DNA from: an uncultured Clostridia bacterium | GTDB lineage: Bacteria > Bacillota > Clostridia > Christensenellales > Aristaeellaceae | Direction: 5' to 3' | DNA length: 24,447 bases | Assembly: GCA_934663625.1 (NCBI GenBank) | Contig: CAKUKP010000046.1 | Location: forward strand, 1 to 24,447 | Shown: positions 7,596 through 16,479 of the stretch, one piece after another | Layout: each line of letters opens with the position of its first letter | How positions within the stretch are numbered: position 1 is the first letter of the stretch | Program-made: the position numbers and the translations under genes | The notes under the pieces: model-generated | Seen by the model: only the letters and a program-made list of their open reading frames with translations | What the model was told of the DNA's origin: nothing | Databases searched by the model: none

Positions 7596-8444
7596 TTGTT
7601 GAAAAAGCTGCGCGAGGGTGAAATCTGGAATGCGATTCTGATCGTTCTGGGGCTGGCGTTCTGCGCGTTGGGCTACAATCTGTTTCTGATTCCGAACAAC
7701 ATCGCCGCGGGCGGGTTTACCGGCCTTGCGCAGCTGATCAATTCCGCCACGGGCTGGCCGGTGGGCGTGGTATCGCTGTGCCTGAATGTGCCGCTGTTCG
7801 CGATTTCGATGAAATCGCTGGGGCTGCGGTTCGGTCTGCGTTCGCTGATCGCCACGGTCGGGCTTTCGCTGCTATTGGATAATGTCGCGCTGGTGCGCTT
7901 TACCGATGATCTATGGCTTTCTTCGCTGTACGGCGGTCTGTTATGCGGCCTGGGCTTTGGCTTGATTCTGCGCGGTAACGCGACCACCGGCGGCACCGAT
8001 ATGCTCGCAAGTCTTTTGCATCGGCTGATTCCGTCCCTTCGGGTCAGCGTGGGCATATTTCTGGTGGATGGTCTGGTGATTCTCGCGTCCGCGTTCGTGT
8101 TTGATACCAACGCCGCCATGTATGCGCTCGTGTGCGCCATGGTGTGCAATCTGGTGGTGGATTTCGTGCTGGAGGGGCCGAATTCCAGCCATTCCTTCTT
8201 CATCATATCGGATCGCTATCAGCAGATCGCCGATCGCATCATGAAGGAGCTGGATCGCGGCGTGACGGCGCTGAACGGCACCGGCATGTATAGCGGTCAG
8301 GATAAGCAGGTGCTGCTCTGCGTGGTCAGCCGCATGGAAACCGTGGCACTGCGCCGCATCGTATTCACCGTCGATCCCAAGGCGTTTCTGATTTCCACCA
8401 AGGCGCACGACGCCTTTGGCGAGGGCTTCAAAGACTACCACTGA
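7596..8444 (+). CDS. YitT family membrane protein
   Basis: About 282 residues. The first two thirds hold about five to six hydrophobic segments (for example NAILIVLGLAFCALGYNLFL and SLIATVGLSLLLD) with family hallmarks NNIAAGGFTGLAQL and TTGGTDMLA. The last 80 or so residues are a soluble DUF2179-type domain containing SFFIISDRYQQIADRI and YSGQDKQVLLCVVSR. YitT proteins sit in the cytoplasmic membrane; their transport role is not settled. The start is non-ATG: TTG at 7596 (or the next TTG at 7599) follows GGGAGAGG at 7581-7588 and lies after the promoter. Only about 1 nt behind the stop begins a structured repeat element. Confidence 0.88.
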   Translation: MLKKLREGEIWNAILIVLGLAFCALGYNLFLIPNNIAAGGFTGLAQLINSATGWPVGVVSLCLNVPLFAISMKSLGLRFGLRSLIATVGLSLLLDNVALVRFTDDLWLSSLYGGLLCGLGFGLILRGNATTGGTDMLASLLHRLIPSLRVSVGIFLVDGLVILASAFVFDTNAAMYALVCAMVCNLVVDFVLEGPNSSHSFFIISDRYQQIADRIMKELDRGVTALNGTGMYSGQDKQVLLCVVSRMETVALRRIVFTVDPKAFLISTKAHDAFGEGFKDYH

Positions 8445-8517
8445 CGGGCGGGCAGTGCCCGCTTCCAGCTGCTGCCGCGCTGGTTCGACGGCGACCGTAA
8501 AGAATGGTTGCCGCGAA
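8442..8517 (+). repeat. Structured 3' element, copy A (behind the yitT-like gene)
   Basis: Homologous to 23763-23832. Hairpin 1 is GCGGGC, loop AGT, GCCCGC. A middle segment containing GCTGCCGCGCTG follows and may form CCAGC/GCTGG. Hairpin 2 is CGGCGACC (8489-8496), a 9-base loop ending AGAAT, and GGTTGCCG (8506-8513), extended by TTCG/CGAA with one bulged A. Stem bases differ from copy B in a pairing-preserving way while the AGT and AGAAT loops are unchanged. Confidence 0.75.
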
Positions 8518-8568
8518 ACGACGTTAAGGCGGGCAGACACAAGAATGATTGTACCGGATGAACGAGTA

Positions 8569-8616
8569 AACCGCGTCGATGGACAGGTAATATGCCATCG
8601 GCGCGGTTCGTTTTTT
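8569..8616 (+). terminator. Intrinsic terminator of the YitT-family gene
   Basis: AACCGCG-T-CGATGG (8569-8582) pairs with CCATCG-G-CGCGGTT (8595-8608), followed by CG and TTTTTT (8611-8616). The single T/G apposition in the stem is a wobble. Confidence 0.85.
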
Positions 8617-8731
8617 ACAGCTCGCGTAAGACTTGAAATACGGCTTTTCTTCCGTCCATTTTCCGAATCAGCAGTCCCGCGTTGCAGAGCGCCAGCAGAT
8701 ATCTACCTGCTATTTTAGTGCTGGTTTATTG
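8615..8731 (-). pseudogene. Remnant of a winged-helix (HTH) protein C-terminus
   Basis: On the minus strand, directly after the glucan synthase stop and in the same frame, come CAA, a second stop TAA, then 36 open codons to a TAA at 8615-8617. The peptide contains TSTKIAGRYLLAL, AGLLIRKMDGRK and AVFQVL, the pattern of a recognition helix and wing (compare the RYL..L..AGLL of many winged-helix domains). There is no start codon or ribosome site. The odd final residues of the synthase (NKMAVD) could belong to the same former domain. Codons look like the host's. Family assignment rests on pattern recognition only. Confidence 0.35.
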
Positions 8732-11700
8732 CTAATCTACTGCCATTTTGTTGCTGCTGTACTGCGAATTTCCTTCCTGTGCAAGCGCTGTTTTTGCATC
8801 GGGCATTTCAGCCGCGGCGCGGGGCGGGGGCGTTGCTTTTCGCGCGGGGAACAGCGCCGTATGTGTTTTTCCATCGTCCGTCAGGCGGATGGAATCGCCC
8901 GCGACCATTTCGCCGTCCAGCGTGATCTGCCGCGCCGTGCGGGTGCAGATCAGGCGGTATTGCGCGCTTTTGTACCGCAGTGTAAGCGCGCAGGATTCCC
9001 AATCGCCCAGCAGCGCATGAATTCGCACGCGATCATCGCGCATTTCAAACCCCAGAAGCTCAAATATCGCCATTTGCAGCCATGCCGCCGCGCCGGTATA
9101 CCATGTCCATCCGCCGCGCCCGATGTGCAGATCGTCGAAATACACGTCCGCCGCCAGCGCGTAGGGTTCCGTTTTGTAGATCGCCGCGCGCTCCGGTGAA
9201 TCCGAATGGCGAATCGGCAGCAGCATATCGATGATCGCGTGCGCCCTTTTGGAATCGCCCATGCGCGCGTAGGCGAGCGCCGCCCAGCACGCCGCGTGCG
9301 TATACTGCGCGCCGTTTTCGCGAATGCCCGGCGGATACGCCGCGATATAGCCCGGATCGCTTTCTCCATCGAACGGCGGCGTGAGCAGCCGAACGGCGGA
9401 GGTTTTTTCATCCACCAATTGTTCCCATACGGCGTCCATCGCCGATGCGCACCTGCCGGCATCCAGCCCCGCCAGCACCGCCCATGCCTGCGAAATCACA
9501 TCGATCCGGCAGCAGATGTTGTCCGCGCCGCCCAGATGGCTGCCTTCGTCGTCATAGGCGCGCAGATACCATTTTCCGTCCCAGCCGCAGGTTTCCACCG
9601 CGGCGCGCATTCGATCGCTCAGCGCGGTAAGGTATGCGCGATCTTCCCCGTTCGGCGCGACGGACGCATATTCCGATGCACATACCGCCATAAATTCGCT
9701 CAGCCATACGCTTTCGCCGCGCCCTTTCGCGCCGATGCGGTTCATGCCATCGTTCCAATCACCGCCGCCCATCAGCGCAAGGCCGTGTTCGCCGGTTCGA
9801 TCCGCGCGTCGGAAGGCGCGCATGATGTGCTGATGCAGGCTTTCGCATACCGCGGACGGCTGCATTTCGCCGTAAAGATCGCTGCAGCCATCGGGAATCG
9901 GCACATCCTGAAGGTACGGAACGCACACGTCCAGCGCGCTTGCATCACCCGTCGCACGCACGTATTGCGCGGCGACGTAGGGGAGGAACAGCAGATCATC
10001 GCGAATGTCCGTGCGCACGCCCTGATAGGGCTCGTGCCACCAGTGCAGCACATCGCCGGATTCGAACTGGCGCGCGGCGCAGCGCAGCAGATGCGCGCGC
10101 ACGCGTTCCGGATCGTAATAGATCACCGGCAGCATATCCTGCAATTGATCGCGGAATCCGTATGCGCCGCCCGGCTGATACAGCCCCGTGCGCCCCAGAA
10201 TTCGCCCGAACATCGTTTGCGCCTGCAAACAGCCGTTCATCATCCGGTTCAGCGCCGCATTCGGCGTTTCGATTTGCAGATTGCCGATTCGCCTGCACCA
10301 ATCGTTCTGTTCCGGCGCTTCGGGCCGCATTCGGAACGCGCGCGCCACGGCGTATGCCGAACGCACATCGGGCGCGCTGCCGATCAATATGCCGCATTCG
10401 TTTTTGTTTTCGCGGATGGGAATCTTTAAAATCCATCCGCCGCGCCGCCGGTTCAGCGCATCGAAGCCGCGCGGCTGCATCAGATCGCCGCCCGCCGTAA
10501 AATCGTGCAGCGAACAGCCGCCGACCGCCTCCGGATCGCCGCACGCCATATAGCCGATTGCGCCCGAAGCGCCGCTGGCAAAGCACATGCCGCGATCCGA
10601 CCATGTGCGCACCATCGCCGCATCGCAACGATCCGTGCCCATCAGCCAATCGACGGCGCATACGATCGCGCATTCTTCGCGCACCGCGGCGCGCACATCC
10701 AGATAAACGCCCGCATCGTGCATGGCGATGCGCACCGAAAAGGCGCAGCCATCCGCCGTGCCGCGAAATTCGCTCTCGCCGCATCTGTGCAGCGCGGCAA
10801 AATCCGTCATTGGAATACTTCCGGGCAGCAGGCGCATCCAGCGCCGCTTTTTTGCGTTGACCAGATATAGCATCCAGCCCCAGCCCTCGCGCAGCGGATC
10901 GTTGGAAAACGCCGTAATGCGCCCGCTTCGGCTGTTGCCATGCCAGATAAATCCGCCGCCGCGATCGGTAATCAACGCGCCGAAGGCATCGTTTGCGATG
11001 ATGTTGCTCCATGCGGCGGGCGGCAGACGATCGATTCGATAGCTGTCCTGCGCAAATCCGCCGAAGCCGTTTGCAAATTCCAGCGTCTGCTTTGGCAGCG
11101 CGCCGGCGCGCATCGGCGCGTATTCGGGAAAATCGCCCTGCGAAATCGACAATTGATTCAGCGCGGCGCGCAGCTGGCGGTTCAGCGGCTGTGCGGCGTC
11201 AATGACGATCGCCGCGGCGCGCAGAATGGCGGCGCGGGAATCGGGTTCCACATCCGCCGCGCTTAAAATCGTGCCGCAGCCGCACAGATCGATCACGCCG
11301 CGCACCGCGTCGCGCAGCGGGTGATAATAGCCCGATTCGCCGCCGCAGAGCACGATCAGATCGCATTTCAGCCCCATCATGCCGTAAAACATGTGCATGT
11401 GCGCCGCCTGTTTCAGTCCGTCGAGCTTCTGCGCGTCCTCCGCGCGCACCACGATCAGCGGAAGATCGCCGGATATGCCCGCCTTCCACAAAAGCGCGCG
11501 CGGCGCGGCTTCTGCGGCGCGGCAATCCGCGCGTTCGGCGCTCAATGCGGGATCGATCATCCGCGCGGCGGCGCGATCGATCAGCCGGTACGCGCGCGCG
11601 TCCAGCGCCGTGCTTCGCAGCGCGGCGCGCAGAATGCCGTTGGCGAGTCCCGCGGCGCGGTCGAAACCGCCGCGCGATTTTGCGTGCGCGATGCGCGTGG

Positions 11701-14700
11701 AAATGTGCTCCGGCGCATCGCAAATCAGCGCAAAGCCGATCTGCATCCGTTCGCCGCCGCGCAGCGCGATCGTTCGGCGCAGCGCCGCGCAGGGGTTCAG
11801 CACATAGCCCGCCGTATTCGAAAGCGTTTCCGCGATGCCGCCCGCCCGCGCGCAGGCGCCCGTGCGCCCGACCAGCGCTTCCAAATCGGTTTCATAGCTG
11901 CCCGCGCCCACGGGATCGGCGCTGTACGCCATCTGCAAATGCGTTTGCCCATCGCGCGCGCGGCGGGAAAACAGAATCGTATGATCGTCCGGCGCTTCGG
12001 TGTGCACAAACAGGTTGGCAAACGTCGGGTGCGCCGCGTAATCGCGTTCATCGCACAGCGCCGCATCGAAGCAGCCGGTCACGGATACGCGCCGGTTTTC
12101 CTGGGATTTATTTTCCAGCGTAACGCGCTGAAAGATCGTTCCATCCTCCGGAGATACGGCGATTTCCAGCCGCGCATCGATTCCGGGCATGCGCTTTTCG
12201 AACCGCGCACAGCCCGCGTCAAACGTGATCTGATCCTCCGCGCCGAACACATAATCCGCGTTTTCATCGCGGATATGCACGTGCATTCCGCCGCGCGCAT
12301 CGCGCAAATCGCCGAAAAACCGGTTCAGCAGCAGATCGCCGCATCGGGCGAACACCGCGCCGCTCGCGCAGACGATCGCGGTTACGCCGCCGCCGTGCAG
12401 GATATGCGTATCCACGGGATTGTTTTCGGCGGGAACGCGCGCAAGGTTCTGTTCGCCGCGCGGAAGCGCCGCGCCGGAGATTTTGCCCCTGCGCCGCGCG
12501 CGCTTCGTTTCGCGCTCGCACAGCATCAATCGCAGCGCGCGCGCCTGCGGGATATCCATAAAGGTTTTCCAGATCGCGCCGTCGCACAGCGCGTTGCACA
12601 GCGCGCACAGGATCATGCCCTGATGGTGCGCCATATGGCTGTACACGATCGCGGGCACGCCCTGCGCATCGGCGTTCAGATAATCCGCCGCCTCCATCAT
12701 GCCGCCGCCGTCGAACCAGCCCAGATCGCGCATTTCGATGATGTTATTCGCCGCCGCGGCGGGCATGCGGCGCAGCGCCAGCGCCGATGCATAGGGCGCG
12801 ACGACGTATTGCGCGCATTCGCCGCTGAGCGAAAGATCGCGCAGACCGAACGCGCGGTATTGATAATTCATGTGCAGATCAAAGGTATGGCAGCCCGATT
12901 CGGATATGCCCATCGGCCTGTGATTTTTACGGGCAAAGCGAAGCTGGGCGCGGATCGCCGTGCGGCTGCTCTGTCCGGACAGGGAATGCGCGGGCGCGTT
13001 CAGGAACAGATCGGGCATCAGATATTCGAACATCGTGCCGCTCCAGGAAAGCGCGGCGCATTCGCCGCCGATGCTTGCGGTGGGGCGCGCCAGCGCCTGC
13101 CAATGGCGCATGGGCGCTTTGCCCAGCATGATCGCGGTATAGCTTAAAATTCTGGATTCGGATGCGAAAAGATCGTAGTGCGATGCGCTCACGCGCCCGT
13201 TTTCCGCATCCGCGCCGATGAAGAACAGCTTGCGATCCGCATCGTAGAGCCGCTCCAGTTCCATATCCGCGCACAGATCGCGCATCCGCTGCGCAAGAAA
13301 CGCATCCCGAACGGCGTTTGCGCACAGCAGCAGGCACGCCGCCAGATTGCCGCTGTCCACCGCCGATACGTATCGGGGATGCATCGGCGCAAGGCGCTTG
13401 AGATCATACCAGTTGTACAGTTGACCGTGCCATTTTTCCAGCTTTTCCAGCGTTTCTGTCGATGCGCGCAGGCGGCGCAGCATTTCATCGGTTCGAATAA
13501 AGCCCATTTTCCGCGCCGCCACGCAGGAGGTCATATACAGGCCGATGTTCGTGGGCGATGTGCGCATCGCCGCACCCACGGGCGGATCAATCTGTACGTT
13601 GTCGGGCGGCAGACCGCAGCCATCCAGCGGCACCGCGGCTTCAAAGAACGCCCACGTTTCCCGCGACAGCGCGCAAAGCGCGCCGATCTGCCGCGCGGAG
13701 AGCGTATCCTCGCGTTCGGCGGGCGCATCGCTCAAATCGTTTGCCCAGCCTACGCCGATGAGGAACAGAAGCGCAAGGCCGATGGCGGCGGGCAGCCAGA
13801 ACGTGCGCAGCAGCGCGGGCAGCACCAGCAGCGCGGCGATTCTGCCCGCAAGATGATCGCGCCTGCCCTTTTGGATGTCCGCCGCGGGCACCCAGTCCAT
13901 CAGATGCTTATGCGAAACCAGCAGCCGGTACAGCGTGCGCGCGATCGCGTCTGCTGCGCTCCACGCGCGCGCGGGCAGCACGGCAAGATCCAGCGTGCAT
14001 TTTTTCCACGCCGCGCCGCGATCCCGAATCGGATGCAGGATCGCTTCGAAGTACGCAAACGCCATGCCCACGGCGAACGCGTTCGGCGCATCCAGCCACA
14101 TGGACAGAAGCAATACAAGAAATATCGAGATTTCGCGCGCGCTGCGCAGCAGATTGCCGATCAGGCGCATGCGGTCGCGCGGGGCGATCGCGATCTTCGA
14201 TGCGATCACCGGAAGCAATTGCCAGTCGCCGCGAATCCAGCGATGCGTTCTGCCCAGATCGGAGGAAAGGTTCTTCGGCGCGCCTTCGTAAAAGGCGACG
14301 TCCGAAAGCATGCCGCCGCCGCACAGCATACCCTCGATCATATCGTGGCTCAGAATTGCATCATCGTTCAATACGCCATCCGTGGCGCGCGCAAACGGGC
14401 GCACGGCGTAAATGCCCTTGCCCGCAAAGCTGCCGCGTCCGGATACATCCTGCCAGAAATCGGATGTGCTGAAGGGATAGCCGTCCATGCCGCCCCAGCC
14501 CGCCATCAGGCGCGCGTAGGCGCTGCGCACGGTGTCCGCATCCGTCTGCATACAGGGCTGCAATACCGCATAGCCCTTCTGCACGCCGTTTTCCATGCGC
14601 GGGCGGTTCATCGGATGGTGCATCGCGCCCACAAGGCGCTGCACCGTGCCTGGGATGTATTCCGTATCCGCATCCAGCGTGATGACATAGGAAAATCGAC

Positions 14701-16252
14701 CCGCGATGCGCGCCGCCGCGGCGGATTCCGCGGAAAACGCCTCCGCCGCGCCCGCCGTATCCAGCAGGAGTCGGTTCAGTTCCATCAGCGCGCCGCGCTT
14801 GCGGTTTTTGCCCATCCATCTGCCGTCGATTTCGCGATAACTGCGCCCGCGCATCAGCAGATGGTATTTTTCCGTGCCGCGGTTCAATCTATCGATTCCC
14901 CGCCGGAGTGCGGATAGAATTTCATCGTCCTCAGGCATATGTGCGCATTCCGCATCGCGGAAATCGCCCAGCAGCAGAAATTCTACGTCCGGATCCGCTT
15001 CCATGCAGCCGAGGGTTTCCATGCGGCGCAGCATCTGCGCCGCGCGCTTCATATCGGAAATCAGCACCGGCAGTACCACCAGCGTGCGCGCATCCGCGCC
15101 CACGCGATCCAGATCCAGCTTTAATATCGGTCTTGGCCGAATGAATTTGGGGTAGATGCGCGCGAGCAGCATCATCGCCGCGCAGAATGCGGCGGGCACG
15201 GCGGCGAACGCCAGATATGCATATTCCATCACCAGCGCAGCCAGCGCCAGTACGGCGATCGTCGATAGCGCGATCGCGCAGATCGCCGCGTTTCCCCGCG
15301 CATCCGGCGCGATTTTTCCAATGCGCGCCTTCGCGTTCAGCGCGCGCATAAGCTTACGCCGCCCATCATCATCGGCAAAATAATAACAAACCGTCGCCTG
15401 CGCATCATCCGCGCCGCATTGCGCGCGCGCCGCCTGCGCCGCCAGAACGGCGCGGCGCGCGATCAAATCCTCGCGCTGTTTCGTTTTGCACGCGAGGTAC
15501 GCAAGCTGTCTGCGGATGAACGCCTGGGAACGCGCGTCCATGGCGGGATATACGCCGCTCGGATCCTCGCGCAGCTCCGCATCGGCGCGCGAAAGGCGGG
15601 AAAACACATCGTCCCAGCGCGCCGCGTCGATTCGGCGCAGCATGGCGGTGATGTTGCCCATCCGCAGCGCGATATCGGCGGCGATCGCGTGCGCGCGTTC
15701 GATCGTCCATTCCGGCTTGCCGCCGCGGCGTTCGATGATGCGAATGATGTGCGCCTGCGCGTCCGCATCGCCGCGCTCCATCGCGCAGGTCAGCGCGTGT
15801 TCACAGAAAACATCATCGCGCGGCACGCGGGCGCAGATCGATCCGCGCGCGGCGCGCCTGCGCATACGCAGAAAATGCGCCGCATCCCGCGCCGCATCGG
15901 CAAATGCTTCGCATAACGCGATTCGCAGCGCGTCGGGCAGGCGCTCCAGCTCCGCCATGGTCAGGTTATGCGCATCATCGAATTCCGCTGTCATGCGTTC
16001 GATTTCCGCAAGATTCTGATCTGCGCTGCCGCCGGATACGATCTGCCGCGCCAGCGCCAGCACCCGCGGAATGCCGCCCTGCGCGGGCAGGCGCGCGCCG
16101 CGTCCGATGGATTGCGCGCAATTGTGCATCCGAAGCGCGTCGGCGTGCAGGTTGGGCAGCGCGTCCGATCGATCGCCGCTCTGCGCCAGCCTGCGCAGCG
16201 CCATTCTGCATTCCAGCCGCAATCGCAATCTGACCGATACAGGAATTGCCAT
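8732..16252 (-). CDS. Cyclic beta-1,2-glucan synthase-like protein (GT84 + cyclization domain + GH94)
   Basis: A 2506-residue membrane enzyme. In order: a helical N-terminal region (1 to about 310); hydrophobic segments at about 317-367; a processive glucosyltransferase domain with DADTEYIPG (near 526) and the acceptor-side motif RTHRWIRGDWQ (near 670); more membrane segments at about 705-740 and 800-835; a middle domain starting with IDPPVGAAMRTSPTNIG and YNWYD (about 885-950), matching the cyclization region (GH189) of known synthases; and a GH94 domain with GGGDWNDGMN (near 2165), whose Asp is the general acid in that family. It should polymerise UDP-glucose into beta-1,2-glucan, trim it by phosphorolysis and cyclise it. 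Start 16252 is chosen because GGGAGGAAG precedes it; the in-frame ATGs further up fall in or near the upstream terminator. Rhizobial NdvB is longer (over 2800). The tail after about residue 2470 looks non-native. Confidence 0.87.
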   Translation of the reverse strand: MAIPVSVRLRLRLECRMALRRLAQSGDRSDALPNLHADALRMHNCAQSIGRGARLPAQGGIPRVLALARQIVSGGSADQNLAEIERMTAEFDDAHNLTMAELERLPDALRIALCEAFADAARDAAHFLRMRRRAARGSICARVPRDDVFCEHALTCAMERGDADAQAHIIRIIERRGGKPEWTIERAHAIAADIALRMGNITAMLRRIDAARWDDVFSRLSRADAELREDPSGVYPAMDARSQAFIRRQLAYLACKTKQREDLIARRAVLAAQAARAQCGADDAQATVCYYFADDDGRRKLMRALNAKARIGKIAPDARGNAAICAIALSTIAVLALAALVMEYAYLAFAAVPAAFCAAMMLLARIYPKFIRPRPILKLDLDRVGADARTLVVLPVLISDMKRAAQMLRRMETLGCMEADPDVEFLLLGDFRDAECAHMPEDDEILSALRRGIDRLNRGTEKYHLLMRGRSYREIDGRWMGKNRKRGALMELNRLLLDTAGAAEAFSAESAAAARIAGRFSYVITLDADTEYIPGTVQRLVGAMHHPMNRPRMENGVQKGYAVLQPCMQTDADTVRSAYARLMAGWGGMDGYPFSTSDFWQDVSGRGSFAGKGIYAVRPFARATDGVLNDDAILSHDMIEGMLCGGGMLSDVAFYEGAPKNLSSDLGRTHRWIRGDWQLLPVIASKIAIAPRDRMRLIGNLLRSAREISIFLVLLLSMWLDAPNAFAVGMAFAYFEAILHPIRDRGAAWKKCTLDLAVLPARAWSAADAIARTLYRLLVSHKHLMDWVPAADIQKGRRDHLAGRIAALLVLPALLRTFWLPAAIGLALLFLIGVGWANDLSDAPAEREDTLSARQIGALCALSRETWAFFEAAVPLDGCGLPPDNVQIDPPVGAAMRTSPTNIGLYMTSCVAARKMGFIRTDEMLRRLRASTETLEKLEKWHGQLYNWYDLKRLAPMHPRYVSAVDSGNLAACLLLCANAVRDAFLAQRMRDLCADMELERLYDADRKLFFIGADAENGRVSASHYDLFASESRILSYTAIMLGKAPMRHWQALARPTASIGGECAALSWSGTMFEYLMPDLFLNAPAHSLSGQSSRTAIRAQLRFARKNHRPMGISESGCHTFDLHMNYQYRAFGLRDLSLSGECAQYVVAPYASALALRRMPAAAANNIIEMRDLGWFDGGGMMEAADYLNADAQGVPAIVYSHMAHHQGMILCALCNALCDGAIWKTFMDIPQARALRLMLCERETKRARRRGKISGAALPRGEQNLARVPAENNPVDTHILHGGGVTAIVCASGAVFARCGDLLLNRFFGDLRDARGGMHVHIRDENADYVFGAEDQITFDAGCARFEKRMPGIDARLEIAVSPEDGTIFQRVTLENKSQENRRVSVTGCFDAALCDERDYAAHPTFANLFVHTEAPDDHTILFSRRARDGQTHLQMAYSADPVGAGSYETDLEALVGRTGACARAGGIAETLSNTAGYVLNPCAALRRTIALRGGERMQIGFALICDAPEHISTRIAHAKSRGGFDRAAGLANGILRAALRSTALDARAYRLIDRAAARMIDPALSAERADCRAAEAAPRALLWKAGISGDLPLIVVRAEDAQKLDGLKQAAHMHMFYGMMGLKCDLIVLCGGESGYYHPLRDAVRGVIDLCGCGTILSAADVEPDSRAAILRAAAIVIDAAQPLNRQLRAALNQLSISQGDFPEYAPMRAGALPKQTLEFANGFGGFAQDSYRIDRLPPAAWSNIIANDAFGALITDRGGGFIWHGNSRSGRITAFSNDPLREGWGWMLYLVNAKKRRWMRLLPGSIPMTDFAALHRCGESEFRGTADGCAFSVRIAMHDAGVYLDVRAAVREECAIVCAVDWLMGTDRCDAAMVRTWSDRGMCFASGASGAIGYMACGDPEAVGGCSLHDFTAGGDLMQPRGFDALNRRRGGWILKIPIRENKNECGILIGSAPDVRSAYAVARAFRMRPEAPEQNDWCRRIGNLQIETPNAALNRMMNGCLQAQTMFGRILGRTGLYQPGGAYGFRDQLQDMLPVIYYDPERVRAHLLRCAARQFESGDVLHWWHEPYQGVRTDIRDDLLFLPYVAAQYVRATGDASALDVCVPYLQDVPIPDGCSDLYGEMQPSAVCESLHQHIMRAFRRADRTGEHGLALMGGGDWNDGMNRIGAKGRGESVWLSEFMAVCASEYASVAPNGEDRAYLTALSDRMRAAVETCGWDGKWYLRAYDDEGSHLGGADNICCRIDVISQAWAVLAGLDAGRCASAMDAVWEQLVDEKTSAVRLLTPPFDGESDPGYIAAYPPGIRENGAQYTHAACWAALAYARMGDSKRAHAIIDMLLPIRHSDSPERAAIYKTEPYALAADVYFDDLHIGRGGWTWYTGAAAWLQMAIFELLGFEMRDDRVRIHALLGDWESCALTLRYKSAQYRLICTRTARQITLDGEMVAGDSIRLTDDGKTHTALFPARKATPPPRAAAEMPDAKTALAQEGNSQYSSNKMAVD

Positions 16253-16335
16253 ATTCTTCCTCCCAAATGTCCAATGAAATGTACGCTTGCAGTATGCGCG
16301 GTTTTGCATATCTTCATTCGGGAGGGGATAAATAA

Positions 16336-16373
16336 AAGCCGGACGGAAATGATTTCTCATTCCCGTCCGGCTT
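16336..16373 (-). terminator. Intrinsic terminator of the rsmD-coaD operon
   Basis: An 11-bp perfect stem, AAGCCGGACGG (16336-16346) with CCGTCCGGCTT (16363-16373), with partial further pairing inside the loop. On the minus strand it runs into a T-rich tail (16335 to 16328). Confidence 0.85.
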
Positions 16374-16378
16374 CAGAT

Positions 16379-16446
16379 CAGTGACAAACCCCATAACCGC
16401 AGTAATTTTTGAAATACTTCTTACGAAGTAAAAATTTCTGCTTGCT
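16379..16446 (+). repeat. Dispersed hairpin repeat, copy 2
   Basis: The partner of 2615-2683, in the same plus orientation although the flanking genes here are on the minus strand. It contains GTGACAAACCCC, AACCGCAG, and a hairpin with inner stem TACTTC/GAAGTA and AT-rich outer arms. It lies between the coiled-coil gene stop (16480) and the terminator. A shorter match, GGGGTTTT, follows at 16473 and could pair with AAACCCC. Confidence 0.75.
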
Positions 16447-16479
16447 ACGTTTCTCAGCGTCTGATTATGGATTGGGGTT

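Noticed and set aside
11321..14917. Two open frames of about 600 codons each on the plus strand (11321-13147 and 13178-14917)
   Set aside because: Both lie antisense to the catalytic modules of the glucan synthase, are low-complexity in Arg, Ala and His, and have no ribosome site or recognisable domain.
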